DNA of 64,000 nt from JACCSI01 sp963815285. GTDB lineage: Bacteria > Acidobacteriota > Vicinamibacteria > Vicinamibacterales > UBA2999. Below the pieces are notes generated by a model, which did not search any database, had not been told where the DNA came from, and saw only the letters and a list, made by a program, of their open reading frames with translations. Shown in pieces: positions 17,699 through 25,479 of the stretch. Location: positions 992,001-1,056,000 of the forward strand of contig CAWFGB010000008.1 of NCBI GenBank assembly GCA_963815285.1, read 5' to 3'. The translations under genes and the position numbers were made by a program. Position 1 is the stretch's first letter. Each line of letters opens with the position of its first letter.

Positions 17699-17815
17699 CT
17701 ATTCAACAACGCAATCCAAATATTAATCTGAAACAAGTGAATGAATAAAATATTTAAAAAGAAAGAATAAAAAAAAAAATAAAAAAAAAATAAGAAATAA
17801 GAATGAGAGGCGTGA
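17581..17815. other. A-rich, G-poor low-complexity tract
   Basis: By hand count 17581-17760 has about 18 G and 42 C in 180 bases, with A and T making up the rest, in a genome that is otherwise very G+C-rich. From 17755 to 17815 the plus strand is nearly pure A/G with runs of up to ten or eleven A. The tract holds the 3' end of the hepT frame on one side and the frameshifted tail of the aminopeptidase on the other. It could be an assembly or base-calling failure or a genuine insertion. Confidence 0.7.
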
Positions 17816-18995
17816 AGAAAGGGTGAAGGAAGAGTGGGCGTAATGCGCGAGACGACGTAGCCGCGCACGCGTCACGAGTCGGCCGCGATCGACCAGGGTC
17901 TCGCCCGTCCGCCACGACGGTGGCGTCCGGAAAGAACAGCCATCGAACGCCCCCGCCCCGGACGCTGCCGCCCAGCTCACTGTTGTCGCCCAGACTCATC
18001 CGAACGACCCCCGCGCCGTAGCCGTAGTACGGCAGCGCCTGCTCGCCTGGAGGGACCGTGAGCCGCGTGTTGAAGCCGAGTGCGAACTCGCGGAAGCGAT
18101 TGGCGCCCGGTTCGGACGCCAGGAACTCCTTCACGGCGTCAGCACCGCTCGTCGCGGACGACTCGACCACTACACCGTCGCGAATCATCAGCCGCACGTT
18201 GACCGCGCTGACGTTGCCGAATCGCGCGGTGGGGAGCACCAGGACACCGTTCACGCTGCCTTCGATCGGGGCGACGCGCACGACGCCGGCGGGAAGCTCG
18301 GTATGACGATCGATCCGAATGCGTCCATTCCTGGCGTTGGTCTTCGACGCATCCCCGGTTTGGCGGTTGAACGGCCGATCGCCGACACGAATTCTCACGT
18401 CCGTTCCCGCAGGTGTCGTGACCCGAACGTCGCCAGCACGTAGCCGCGTCACCGCCGCATCCATCACGGCCGCCATCGCTCCGTAGTCGATGTCGAGCGC
18501 GTCGAGATAGACGCCGTCGTAGGCGGCGCGATGCGGCGCCGGGAGGCCGTCGACGTCACGTGTGCCGTCGACCCAGTGGAAGTGCAGTTCACGCCGGTCC
18601 TGGCGCGCGTCGAGCCACTCCACCAGGGCGGCCGACTGCGCGGCCGGCGTCACCGCCGTTGGTCCGGCCGGCAGCCAGACATAGATGTCGACGGACGCCA
18701 GCCGCCTGGCGAAGTCGTCGAGCGGTCCAAAGGGATGCGACTCGACCTCTGCGCCAGCGGCGCGGAGCTGTTTTGCCAGCTCCGGCTCCAACTCCCGCAT
18801 GGTCTGCGGATCGAACCGGAGCATGACGCGCTCGCCGCGCTCGACCTGGAGCGCGCTGATGATCCGCCGCGCCATGTCGGACCAGGGGAGTCGTGTCTGT
18901 GCCAGTGCGCCGGCCATCGTGCCAACGAGGATAACCACGAACGCCAGTATCACCGCAACTCGGGGACGCACCCCGGCACCGAAGCCGCTCATCAT
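17754..18995 (-). CDS. AmpT-like (M29-type) secreted aminopeptidase homologue, C-terminus disturbed
   Basis: Starts at ATG 18995 (MMSGFGAGVRPR) with a membrane or signal helix VAVILAFVVILVGTMAGAL. The body (MARRIISALQVERGERVMLR; ELAKQLRAAGAEVESHPF; RIRVGDRPFNRQTGDASK; FREFALGFN; VRMSLGDNSELGG) follows aminopeptidase T/M29 leucyl aminopeptidases. In active M29 enzymes metal ligands include a His before the SLGDN-like segment and one in the C-terminal tail; here the first position is Arg (VVRMSLGDN), so metalloprotease activity is doubtful. Near 17908 an extra G in a GGG run appears to shift the frame; correcting it gives GETLVDRGRLVT, a normal end. The remaining ~30 residues read from the A-rich tract (Phe-rich) are not genuine protein. 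It follows the serine hydrolase by 35 bases on the same strand. Confidence 0.65.
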   Translation of the reverse strand: MMSGFGAGVRPRVAVILAFVVILVGTMAGALAQTRLPWSDMARRIISALQVERGERVMLRFDPQTMRELEPELAKQLRAAGAEVESHPFGPLDDFARRLASVDIYVWLPAGPTAVTPAAQSAALVEWLDARQDRRELHFHWVDGTRDVDGLPAPHRAAYDGVYLDALDIDYGAMAAVMDAAVTRLRAGDVRVTTPAGTDVRIRVGDRPFNRQTGDASKTNARNGRIRIDRHTELPAGVVRVAPIEGSVNGVLVLPTARFGNVSAVNVRLMIRDGVVVESSATSGADAVKEFLASEPGANRFREFALGFNTRLTVPPGEQALPYYGYGAGVVRMSLGDNSELGGSVRGGGVRWLFFPDATVVADGRDPGRSRPTRDACAATSSRALRPLFLHPFFTPLILISYFFFIFFFILSF

Positions 18996-19030
18996 GATCA
19001 GGACAACGATCCACCGTGACGAGGTCGCGG

Positions 19031-20308
19031 TCAAGGAGAGTTCACGGCCATCAAGTGCTGGGCCACTGCCTGATAGGCGGGAAGGGAGGTCGGATCGAGG
19101 TTCGCATTGGCACCCAGTGGGTGCGACGCGAAACGCGCAATGACCATCTCCGCAATCGGGTCGATGTAGATGGCCTGGCCGTGAATGCCGCGGGCGGTAT
19201 ACGCACCGTGTGGATTGTGCGAGACCCACCACATCGTCCGGTAGCTCCACCCGGGCAGCAGGGCATAACCTGCCAACACGAAGTGATCGCGGCTGCCACC
19301 ACGACGGATGTCGTCGATCACGGCCGACGGCACGATCTCCTGGCCGTTGAAGCGCCCACCGAGACGCATCATCTCGCCGAAGCGGGCCAGGTCGCGTAGC
19401 GTAAGGTTGAACCCACCGCCGGCAAACTCAACGCCGGTGCTATCGACTGTGAAATATCCATCCTGCTCGACGCCGAGCCGCGACCAGAAGTAGATGCGCA
19501 TCAGCTCGCTGACCGTCTTTCCGGTCACGCGGCGGAGCACCCACCCGAGCGTATCGGTGTTCACAGTCTTGTACGCGAAGCGCTCTCCATGCGGCACCGC
19601 TTGCTGGAGGGTCTGCACGTATTCGTAGAACGTCTCGGGCCCAGCGTACCCTGGTGGCCGCGGGCGAAACCCGCCAGCGCGGCTGAGCGACCAGACCGAG
19701 GAATTGTCGTCGGTGTAGTCCTCGACGTAGTCGATGCCGGTCGTCATGTCGAGCAGCTGCCGGATGGTCGCATTGGCGTACCCCCCAGCTGCGAGCTCTG
19801 GAAGACAGGCGGTGACCGTCGCATGCTCATCGAGCATTCCTTCATGGATCAACACCGCCGCGATGGTCGCCACGAAAGACTTGGTCACGGAGAACGCGAT
19901 GTGCTGGGTGTGCGGCGTGAGCCCGCCGAAGTAACGCTCGTACACGACCTGCCCGCGATGCATCACCAGGATGCCGTCGGTGAAGTTCTCCGCGAGCGAA
20001 TCGGCCCACGTCATCCGGTCAGGCGAGCCGAGCGGTTGAAAGGTGACCGCATCGAGGTCGTTGCGTTCCTGGCGTGGCAGAACACAAACCGGTGAATCTT
20101 CGCGCGCGACCACGCTGGTGGGCATCAGCTGGCGCATGTGGGTGAACGACCAGCGCGTGCGGGGGAAGCGCGTGAAACTGCCGTCAGCAAAACGAATGAG
20201 CCGGTCGGCCGGAGGCGGCGCGCCGATCATCCACTTGAGCGCGGCGGGATCGCTGGTGGCGGCATCGAGCTGAGGGTTGTCTGGACTCTGGTCCGGTCTG
20301 ACGGCCAT
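19031..20308 (-). CDS. Class C beta-lactamase-like serine hydrolase
   Basis: 425 residues of the AmpC/esterase EstB fold. The nucleophile motif is S140-V-T-K143 (HIAFSVTKSFVA) and the second motif is Y246 in RFAYKTVNTD. A GGFNLTLRDLARFGEMM segment and a late HGQAIYIDP supply the usual later elements. No signal peptide is seen at the chosen ATG (20308), so it may be cytoplasmic or the start may be misplaced. Relatives are esterases, D-aminopeptidases or 6-aminohexanoate-dimer hydrolases; the conserved MTTGIDYVEDY segment resembles the last group. It precedes the aminopeptidase-like gene by 35 bases on the same strand, so the two may act together on a peptide or amide substrate. Confidence 0.85.
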   Translation of the reverse strand: MAVRPDQSPDNPQLDAATSDPAALKWMIGAPPPADRLIRFADGSFTRFPRTRWSFTHMRQLMPTSVVAREDSPVCVLPRQERNDLDAVTFQPLGSPDRMTWADSLAENFTDGILVMHRGQVVYERYFGGLTPHTQHIAFSVTKSFVATIAAVLIHEGMLDEHATVTACLPELAAGGYANATIRQLLDMTTGIDYVEDYTDDNSSVWSLSRAGGFRPRPPGYAGPETFYEYVQTLQQAVPHGERFAYKTVNTDTLGWVLRRVTGKTVSELMRIYFWSRLGVEQDGYFTVDSTGVEFAGGGFNLTLRDLARFGEMMRLGGRFNGQEIVPSAVIDDIRRGGSRDHFVLAGYALLPGWSYRTMWWVSHNPHGAYTARGIHGQAIYIDPIAEMVIARFASHPLGANANLDPTSLPAYQAVAQHLMAVNSP

Positions 20309-20387
20309 CGTGGTTCAGCATTCTACCCGCCGTCTCGAGCCCGGCCAGCATCAATTGCCTTCCGTGCGAATGCTGCGAAGAGTATTG

Positions 20388-21383
20388 CTATAAATCGACC
20401 TTGATGCCGAGGCTGAGGCTCGACAGCGAGTCCCTGAAGAACTCGTTCACGGTTGGGCGGCCGTCGTGCCATTCGACAAAGATGCGAGTCGAGCGTCCCA
20501 CGCCGTGGATGACGATGCCGACGTCAACGGTCTCATCCACCCGCCAGTTCCGCTCCTCCATAGCCGAGACGTTGACCGCGACGTAACACGCGAAGCGCCG
20601 GCCGCAGGGACCGGGGCCCGACTGGTACTCGATTCCAGACTGTACGCGCCAGGGTTCGAGCGCCGGATCGCCGCGACGGTATCCCGCGCCGGTCTCGCCG
20701 TAGACGCGCCAGCGCGGTGACCATCGCCAGGCCACACCGATGCTCGCCTCATCACGGCTGTAGTTGATCCGATCGTAGCCGGTCCGCGCCTGATATTCGT
20801 CGCCCACGTGGGCTGAGATGTGCAGCAAGCCAAGCTTCAGCGCCAAGGGGCTGCTGTTCGAGGCCGTGGTCACGGTCAAGCCGTAATTGCCGTCCCACCC
20901 GGCGGCGTCGAGCCGGTGGTGCGAATCAAAGAGGGCATCGAGGCCGGCCTCGATGCTGACTTGCCACGCGCGACCCTCGGGCTCCCGCGGTCCGATTCGC
21001 AATATGCCAAACCGACCGCCGGCACCCAGGCGGGTGAGAGGGCCGTCCGTGTCGGGCATGCTGCCACTGAGGATGAACGTTTCAGCGAGCACGTTGGTCG
21101 GACGGTGAGGGTCGGCCATGTAGACGGGGTAAACGTCCTTGTTGGGAAAAAGTGTCACGGATATCCCAGAGGAAAGGACCCAGGTGGGATCCTGTGGTGG
21201 CTGCTCGTCCGATTGTTGCGCGAGGGCCGTCGATCCGCATGCCAAGTTCGCCGCGACGGCCAAGGCGACGATGGGAAAACAGGTAAGGGCGCGCGTGAGC
21301 AGTCGTCGCCGGTCACCGCCGCGACGTAGTGCTACTTGGCGACCGTTGTACTGACCTTCATCTCGGTGCTCGAACTCGACCAT
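20388..21383 (-). CDS. DUF1207 outer-membrane beta-barrel-like protein
   Basis: 331 residues. An N-terminal basic segment and hydrophobic core (TCFPIVALAVAANLACGSTALAQ) form a late-starting signal peptide, so the true start may be downstream of 21383. The mature part alternates aromatic and polar residues and ends LSSLSLGIKVDL, consistent with a beta-barrel. The family pattern GRFGILRIG, LKLGLLHISAHVGDEY and VYGETGAGYRRGDPALEPW matches DUF1207 proteins, which have no known function. It stands alone, divergent from the response-regulator gene across about 175 bases. Confidence 0.75.
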   Translation of the reverse strand: MVEFEHRDEGQYNGRQVALRRGGDRRRLLTRALTCFPIVALAVAANLACGSTALAQQSDEQPPQDPTWVLSSGISVTLFPNKDVYPVYMADPHRPTNVLAETFILSGSMPDTDGPLTRLGAGGRFGILRIGPREPEGRAWQVSIEAGLDALFDSHHRLDAAGWDGNYGLTVTTASNSSPLALKLGLLHISAHVGDEYQARTGYDRINYSRDEASIGVAWRWSPRWRVYGETGAGYRRGDPALEPWRVQSGIEYQSGPGPCGRRFACYVAVNVSAMEERNWRVDETVDVGIVIHGVGRSTRIFVEWHDGRPTVNEFFRDSLSSLSLGIKVDL

Positions 21384-21557
21384 GGTCCATTAGCCTATCG
21401 CGTCCCCGTGGCGCGACGTCTACCTGGGATTGGACGCTGTGTGTTAGTCTTCGCAAACCGATGATGCGGCGTGTGGTGATCCTGCCCCCTGCTGTCCCCT
21501 TGCTCGGGCCCCGTCATCGAGGGAGCCCAGACTGCACCGCCGTGGGATGTTAGGCCA

Positions 21558-22547
21558 GTGAGTCGTCCAGGCGCCCACCCCCCCCGGTTGAATCCCGGAC
21601 GGAAGCCGAGAGTTCTTCTCGTCGATGACCACCGTCACTTCCTGGAGACGGTGTCCACAATGTTGTCCGGGGACTTTGATGTAGTGGGTGTCGCAACCGA
21701 TGGCACCGAGGCTGTCGGTAAGGCGGGCCTGGCCAACCCTGACGTCATTGTCATGGATGTCCAGATGCCGGGGCTCGACGGCTTTGGGACTCTTCGAGCG
21801 CTCAAGCGGGGCGGATTAGTCGGCACACCCGTCGTGTTCGTAAGCATGCACGACGCTGACGAAATTGTCGGCGAGGCCTTCCGGTGTGGCGGTCGTGGCT
21901 ACGTCCTGAAGCATCGCGTCGGGCACGATCTCATGACCGCGCTGGACCAGGTGCTCGACGGTCGCGCGTTCGTTCCGTCGCTCGGTACGCTCTTGTCGGG
22001 CAACGACGTTGTGCACGCGATGCAGCTTTACGACGGCGCGGAATCATTCGCCGACGGTCTTGCCGGCTTCTTCGATCTGGCGCTCCGGCGCGGCGACGCT
22101 ACCTGCCTCATTTCCAACAGGATGGTTCGCGAGAGCGTCCGCGACGGCCTTCGGGCCCGGGGCTGGGACGTCGGGGGATCCTCGCGGCACAAACGGTATC
22201 TCGAGGTCGACGCGGCCGACGCTTTGAACAGATTCATCCGGAACGGGCTTCCCGACCCGGACCGGCTCGCCGGGGTTGTCAGGGAACTCGACGAGTACCG
22301 TCGGGCCGAGTCCGCAGGCCCCACGTCGCGGCTGACCGTATGCGGCAACATGGTAGTGTCGCTGATCGAGGACGGCAACGCGCCAGCGGCCATCGCGCTC
22401 GAGAGCCTGTGGAACGAGCTGACCCGGGACCTGCCGTTCTTGACACTTTGCGGGTATGCCTCATCCTGCTTCCATGATGGCGTGCCCGGGCTGTGGTCGG
22501 GCGCATGCACTGAGCACCGGGCGCTGAGCCACGCCAAAGATGTCTGA
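21558..22547 (+). CDS. Response regulator with receiver and MEDS (DcmR-type sensory) domain
   Basis: 329 residues, starting at GTG 21558. Residues about 17-130 are a receiver domain: acidic pair in LLVDDH, phospho-acceptor D67 (VIVMDVQMPG), conserved K118 (GYVLKHR). Residues about 151-310 form a MEDS domain (HAMQLYDGAESFADGL; RRGDATCLISNR; RYLEVDAADALNRFI; ALESLWNELTRDLPF; LTLCGY), found in DcmR and in some histidine kinases. There is no DNA-binding domain, so this is an atypical output. The cognate histidine kinase starts 12 bases downstream. The combination suggests that phosphorylation controls a ligand- or partner-binding module and not a promoter. Confidence 0.85.
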   Translation: MSRPGAHPPRLNPGRKPRVLLVDDHRHFLETVSTMLSGDFDVVGVATDGTEAVGKAGLANPDVIVMDVQMPGLDGFGTLRALKRGGLVGTPVVFVSMHDADEIVGEAFRCGGRGYVLKHRVGHDLMTALDQVLDGRAFVPSLGTLLSGNDVVHAMQLYDGAESFADGLAGFFDLALRRGDATCLISNRMVRESVRDGLRARGWDVGGSSRHKRYLEVDAADALNRFIRNGLPDPDRLAGVVRELDEYRRAESAGPTSRLTVCGNMVVSLIEDGNAPAAIALESLWNELTRDLPFLTLCGYASSCFHDGVPGLWSGACTEHRALSHAKDV

Positions 22548-22559
22548 CATGGGCGTCGC

Positions 22560-23663
22560 ATGACTTATCTCGGACCGCCTGTGACGCCATTGGCTGGAGA
22601 AGCCGGGTTCGATAATGAGCCCGCGGCTCGCGCACGGGAGGCGCAGGAAGAGAAGGCCGCCGATCTGTCCGCGGCTGGCGCCGAAGCGCGCAATATTGCC
22701 ATTCTCAAAGCACTCCCTGACTTGATGTTTATCCTCCGGCGCGACGGTACGTTCGTCGACTACCACACCCGCGATCCCAAATTGCTGTTCGTCCCGCCAA
22801 GCGTATTCATGGGCCGCCAGGTACGTGATGTGCTGCCACCGCCGCTCGGCGAATTGATGACGAATGCCCTGGAGCAGGCCTACCAGAGCGACGAACCAGT
22901 GGTCATCGAGTACGAACTGCCGATCGGCGATCGGCAGTGCTTCGAGGCACGCATCGTGCGAGTGGACCGTGACCGCCTTCTCAGTGTTGTGCGCGACGTC
23001 ACGGAGTTGAAGCGAACCGCGGAGCTCAATCGCCACTTGGCGGGGCGGCTGATTTCCAGCCAGGAAGTCGAGCGGCAGCGGATTGCACGAGAGCTGCACG
23101 ACGACATCGGTCAGAGGATAGCGGCGCTGAACATCCAGATCGAGCGGATCGCCGGACAAGTCGATTCCGAACAAACGCGTGCACGGCTTCGCCTGTTGTC
23201 CCGGCAGGCCGAAGAGATCGCCAGCGACGTGCACCGAATCTCCTACAACTTGCACCCCTCAAAGCTGCAGATCATCGGACTCCCCGCGGCGCTTCGGTCG
23301 CTGTGCCGCGACGTGTCGAAGCAGCGCCAACTGGACGTTGCTTTCACGCACGGCGCACTGCCGCCGTCGGTGGAGGCGAATCTGTCGCTGTGCCTCTACC
23401 GGATTGTGCAGGAGGCCTTGCACAACGTCGCACGGCACAGCCACGCACCGAGCGCGCAGGTCAGCCTGACGTACGACAACGGTCAGATCACGTTGCAGAT
23501 TGCCGACTCGGGCGTCGGCTTCGACCCCGGAAATATCGCGAACGCTGGGCTGGGTCTCGTCAGCATGCGGGAGCGCGTCGCCGCCTTGGACGGGCGGCTG
23601 ACCATCGATGCTGTCCCAGGAGGAGGCACGCGCATCACGGCTCGTATCCCCCTCGCGTCCTAG
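22560..23663 (+). CDS. PAS-containing histidine kinase, NarL/DegS (HisKA_3) type
   Basis: 367 residues, soluble (no membrane segment seen). A PAS domain spans roughly 45-150 (ALPDLMFILRRDGTFVDYH; LSVVRDVTELK). The dimerisation/phospho-acceptor segment is RQRIARELHDDIGQR with H180, followed by an HATPase_c domain: N-box EALHNVARHS, G1 DSGVGFDP and G2 GLGLVSMRERVAAL. This kinase type usually pairs with NarL/LuxR regulators that bind DNA; here its neighbour is the MEDS response regulator 12 bases upstream, so they are presumably a pair. The sensed signal would be cytoplasmic. Confidence 0.9.
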   Translation: MTYLGPPVTPLAGEAGFDNEPAARAREAQEEKAADLSAAGAEARNIAILKALPDLMFILRRDGTFVDYHTRDPKLLFVPPSVFMGRQVRDVLPPPLGELMTNALEQAYQSDEPVVIEYELPIGDRQCFEARIVRVDRDRLLSVVRDVTELKRTAELNRHLAGRLISSQEVERQRIARELHDDIGQRIAALNIQIERIAGQVDSEQTRARLRLLSRQAEEIASDVHRISYNLHPSKLQIIGLPAALRSLCRDVSKQRQLDVAFTHGALPPSVEANLSLCLYRIVQEALHNVARHSHAPSAQVSLTYDNGQITLQIADSGVGFDPGNIANAGLGLVSMRERVAALDGRLTIDAVPGGGTRITARIPLAS

Positions 23664-23730
23664 GAGGACGCCTCCATTCGTGGCCTCCGTGCGACTGGCG
23701 GCGTGCTGAGCTCAAGTTCGCATTCAGTGA

Positions 23731-23880
23731 ATCCAGCTGACTGTCCCTGACGATCGCGTTGGCCTGCGCGACTGGTACGAGCACCAACCGCAAGCGGACC
23801 GGACGGAGGTCGAGTCGACCTACTCGAAGTTCCGCCGCTTTCAAGTCATCACGAGCGAGCAAATCAAACCGCCGAAGTAA
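23731..23880 (+). pseudogene. C-terminal remnant of an unidentified gene
   Basis: An open stretch from just after a TGA (23728-23730) to TAA at 23878-23880 encodes about 49 residues with the conserved-looking tail VGLRDWYEHQPQADRTEVES and YSKFRRFQVITSEQI. There is no start codon in frame and no ribosome-binding site. I recall this kind of ending (WY.H.P.ADR..VE..YS.FRRF.V.T.E) from secreted proteins of Acidobacteriota but cannot name the family. The rest of the gene appears to be missing. Confidence 0.35.
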
Positions 23881-23942
23881 GCAGGTGCAGAGCGCCCCTG
23901 CCTCCGGGCCGGGCCCCTGTCGATCTCGCGTAGACTCTTGTC

Positions 23943-25424
23943 GTGTCCTCGCTCTGGCGCTGGGGTCGGCGCGTCGTCTACGCCGTGGTTCTGATCCTCA
24001 TTACGCTGATCGTCGGCGGCGCATACGACGCACGGAGGCGTCTTCCTGATCTCAAGGAATGGCACCGCATCCGCCTCGACGAGATGACTGCGGCGACGCT
24101 CGACGATCGGTTCACATTTGCTCAGTATCAAGCCCGGGAAGAGCGGCTGTTCGCGCAGGTTCGCATCCTGGAATCGATGAACGATCCGGCGGATCGCACC
24201 CCGGTCAACCGCTATCACCCTGGCAGCCTGTCGCATCCGTCGAGTGCCGACCACGACTGGAATCGATCCTTCGAGACCACGCCGCCAACCGTTCGCGGTG
24301 GCGCGCTGCTCATTCATGGTTTGACCGACTCACCGTACAGCATGCGGGAGGTGGCCGAGGTGCTGCGCGACAACGACACCTACTCGCTGTCGCTGCGCAT
24401 GCCTGGGCACGGCACGGTCCCATCGGGCCTGGTCACGGCAACCGCGGCCGACTGGCTGGCCGCCGTGCGGATGGGCGTCCGCCACGTGCAGAGCAGGATT
24501 CCTGAAGGGTCACCGCTCGTTCTCGTGGGCTATTCGAACGGCGGCGCGCTGGCACTGAAATACACGCTCGACGTCATCGATGGGCACGGCGGCGCGTTAC
24601 CGTCGAAGCTCATTTTGCTGTCACCGATGATCGGCGTGACCCCCGCGGCCGGGCTCGCATGGTGGATCAGCCGCCTCGGCGTGGTGCCGTACTTCGAGAA
24701 GGCAAACTGGCTCGATGTCTTCCCGGAATACAACCCGTTCAAGTACAACTCATTCGCGGCCAACGCCGGGTTCCAGACGGCGTCCTTGACTCGCACCATC
24801 CGGAACGACCTTGCGCGGGTCGCGGCAAACGGCCGCCTCGAGGCTATCCCGCCGATCCTCACGTTTCAATCGATCGTCGACGCGACGGTGAGTACACCGG
24901 CGGTGGTGAACACGCTCTACGATCAGCTCCCGGCGAATGGTAGCGAGCTGGTGCTGTTCGACGTCAATCATGTCTCGGGCATCGCGGTCTTCATGCAGCC
25001 GTCGGATCGCTCGCTGGTCGAGAGTCTCCTGGAACGGGCACCGCGCGAGTATCGGCGGGTCGTCGTCACGAACACCTCGGCTGACACGCGCGAAGTGGAG
25101 GCGCGGACGGCCGAACCCGGGTCACTGACCGTGGCCCGTCGGGCTCTCGGATTGGCCTGGCCGCCCGAAGTGTTCTCGCTGACACATGTGGGCTTGCCGT
25201 TCGCGCCGGATGATCCGCTCTATGGTTTCGAAAGCTCGAGCGCACTCCCCGGGCTGCTGCCTCTTGGACGGTTGAGTCCGCGGGGTGAACGCGGCGTCCT
25301 CACCGTCGGCACGGACACGCTGATGCGCCTCTCCTCGAATCCGTTCTTCTCGTTCATCGCCGAACGAATAGGGCAGTGGGTGGCCGAACAGCCCGGCGAG
25401 CCGTCATCGCGTGATCGGCAGTGA
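23943..25424 (+). CDS. Membrane-anchored alpha/beta hydrolase (serine aminopeptidase S33-like)
   Basis: 493 residues from GTG 23943. An N-terminal helix (VVYAVVLILITLIVGG) anchors or exports it. The hydrolase core has the oxyanion-hole region LLIHGLTDSPYSMREVA, the nucleophile elbow G-Y-S-N-G-G (LVLVGYSNGGALAL), a candidate Asp in QSIVDATVST and a candidate His in VNHVSG. This resembles monoglyceride-lipase-like S33 hydrolases. The long C-terminal region after about 370 is less typical for the fold. It is not in an obvious operon. Confidence 0.8.
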   Translation: MSSLWRWGRRVVYAVVLILITLIVGGAYDARRRLPDLKEWHRIRLDEMTAATLDDRFTFAQYQAREERLFAQVRILESMNDPADRTPVNRYHPGSLSHPSSADHDWNRSFETTPPTVRGGALLIHGLTDSPYSMREVAEVLRDNDTYSLSLRMPGHGTVPSGLVTATAADWLAAVRMGVRHVQSRIPEGSPLVLVGYSNGGALALKYTLDVIDGHGGALPSKLILLSPMIGVTPAAGLAWWISRLGVVPYFEKANWLDVFPEYNPFKYNSFAANAGFQTASLTRTIRNDLARVAANGRLEAIPPILTFQSIVDATVSTPAVVNTLYDQLPANGSELVLFDVNHVSGIAVFMQPSDRSLVESLLERAPREYRRVVVTNTSADTREVEARTAEPGSLTVARRALGLAWPPEVFSLTHVGLPFAPDDPLYGFESSSALPGLLPLGRLSPRGERGVLTVGTDTLMRLSSNPFFSFIAERIGQWVAEQPGEPSSRDRQ

Positions 25425-25479
25425 GAGTTGCCCACCGGAGCGCGCGTTCAGGCGTGAAGGATCATGGTCATAAGGAATT

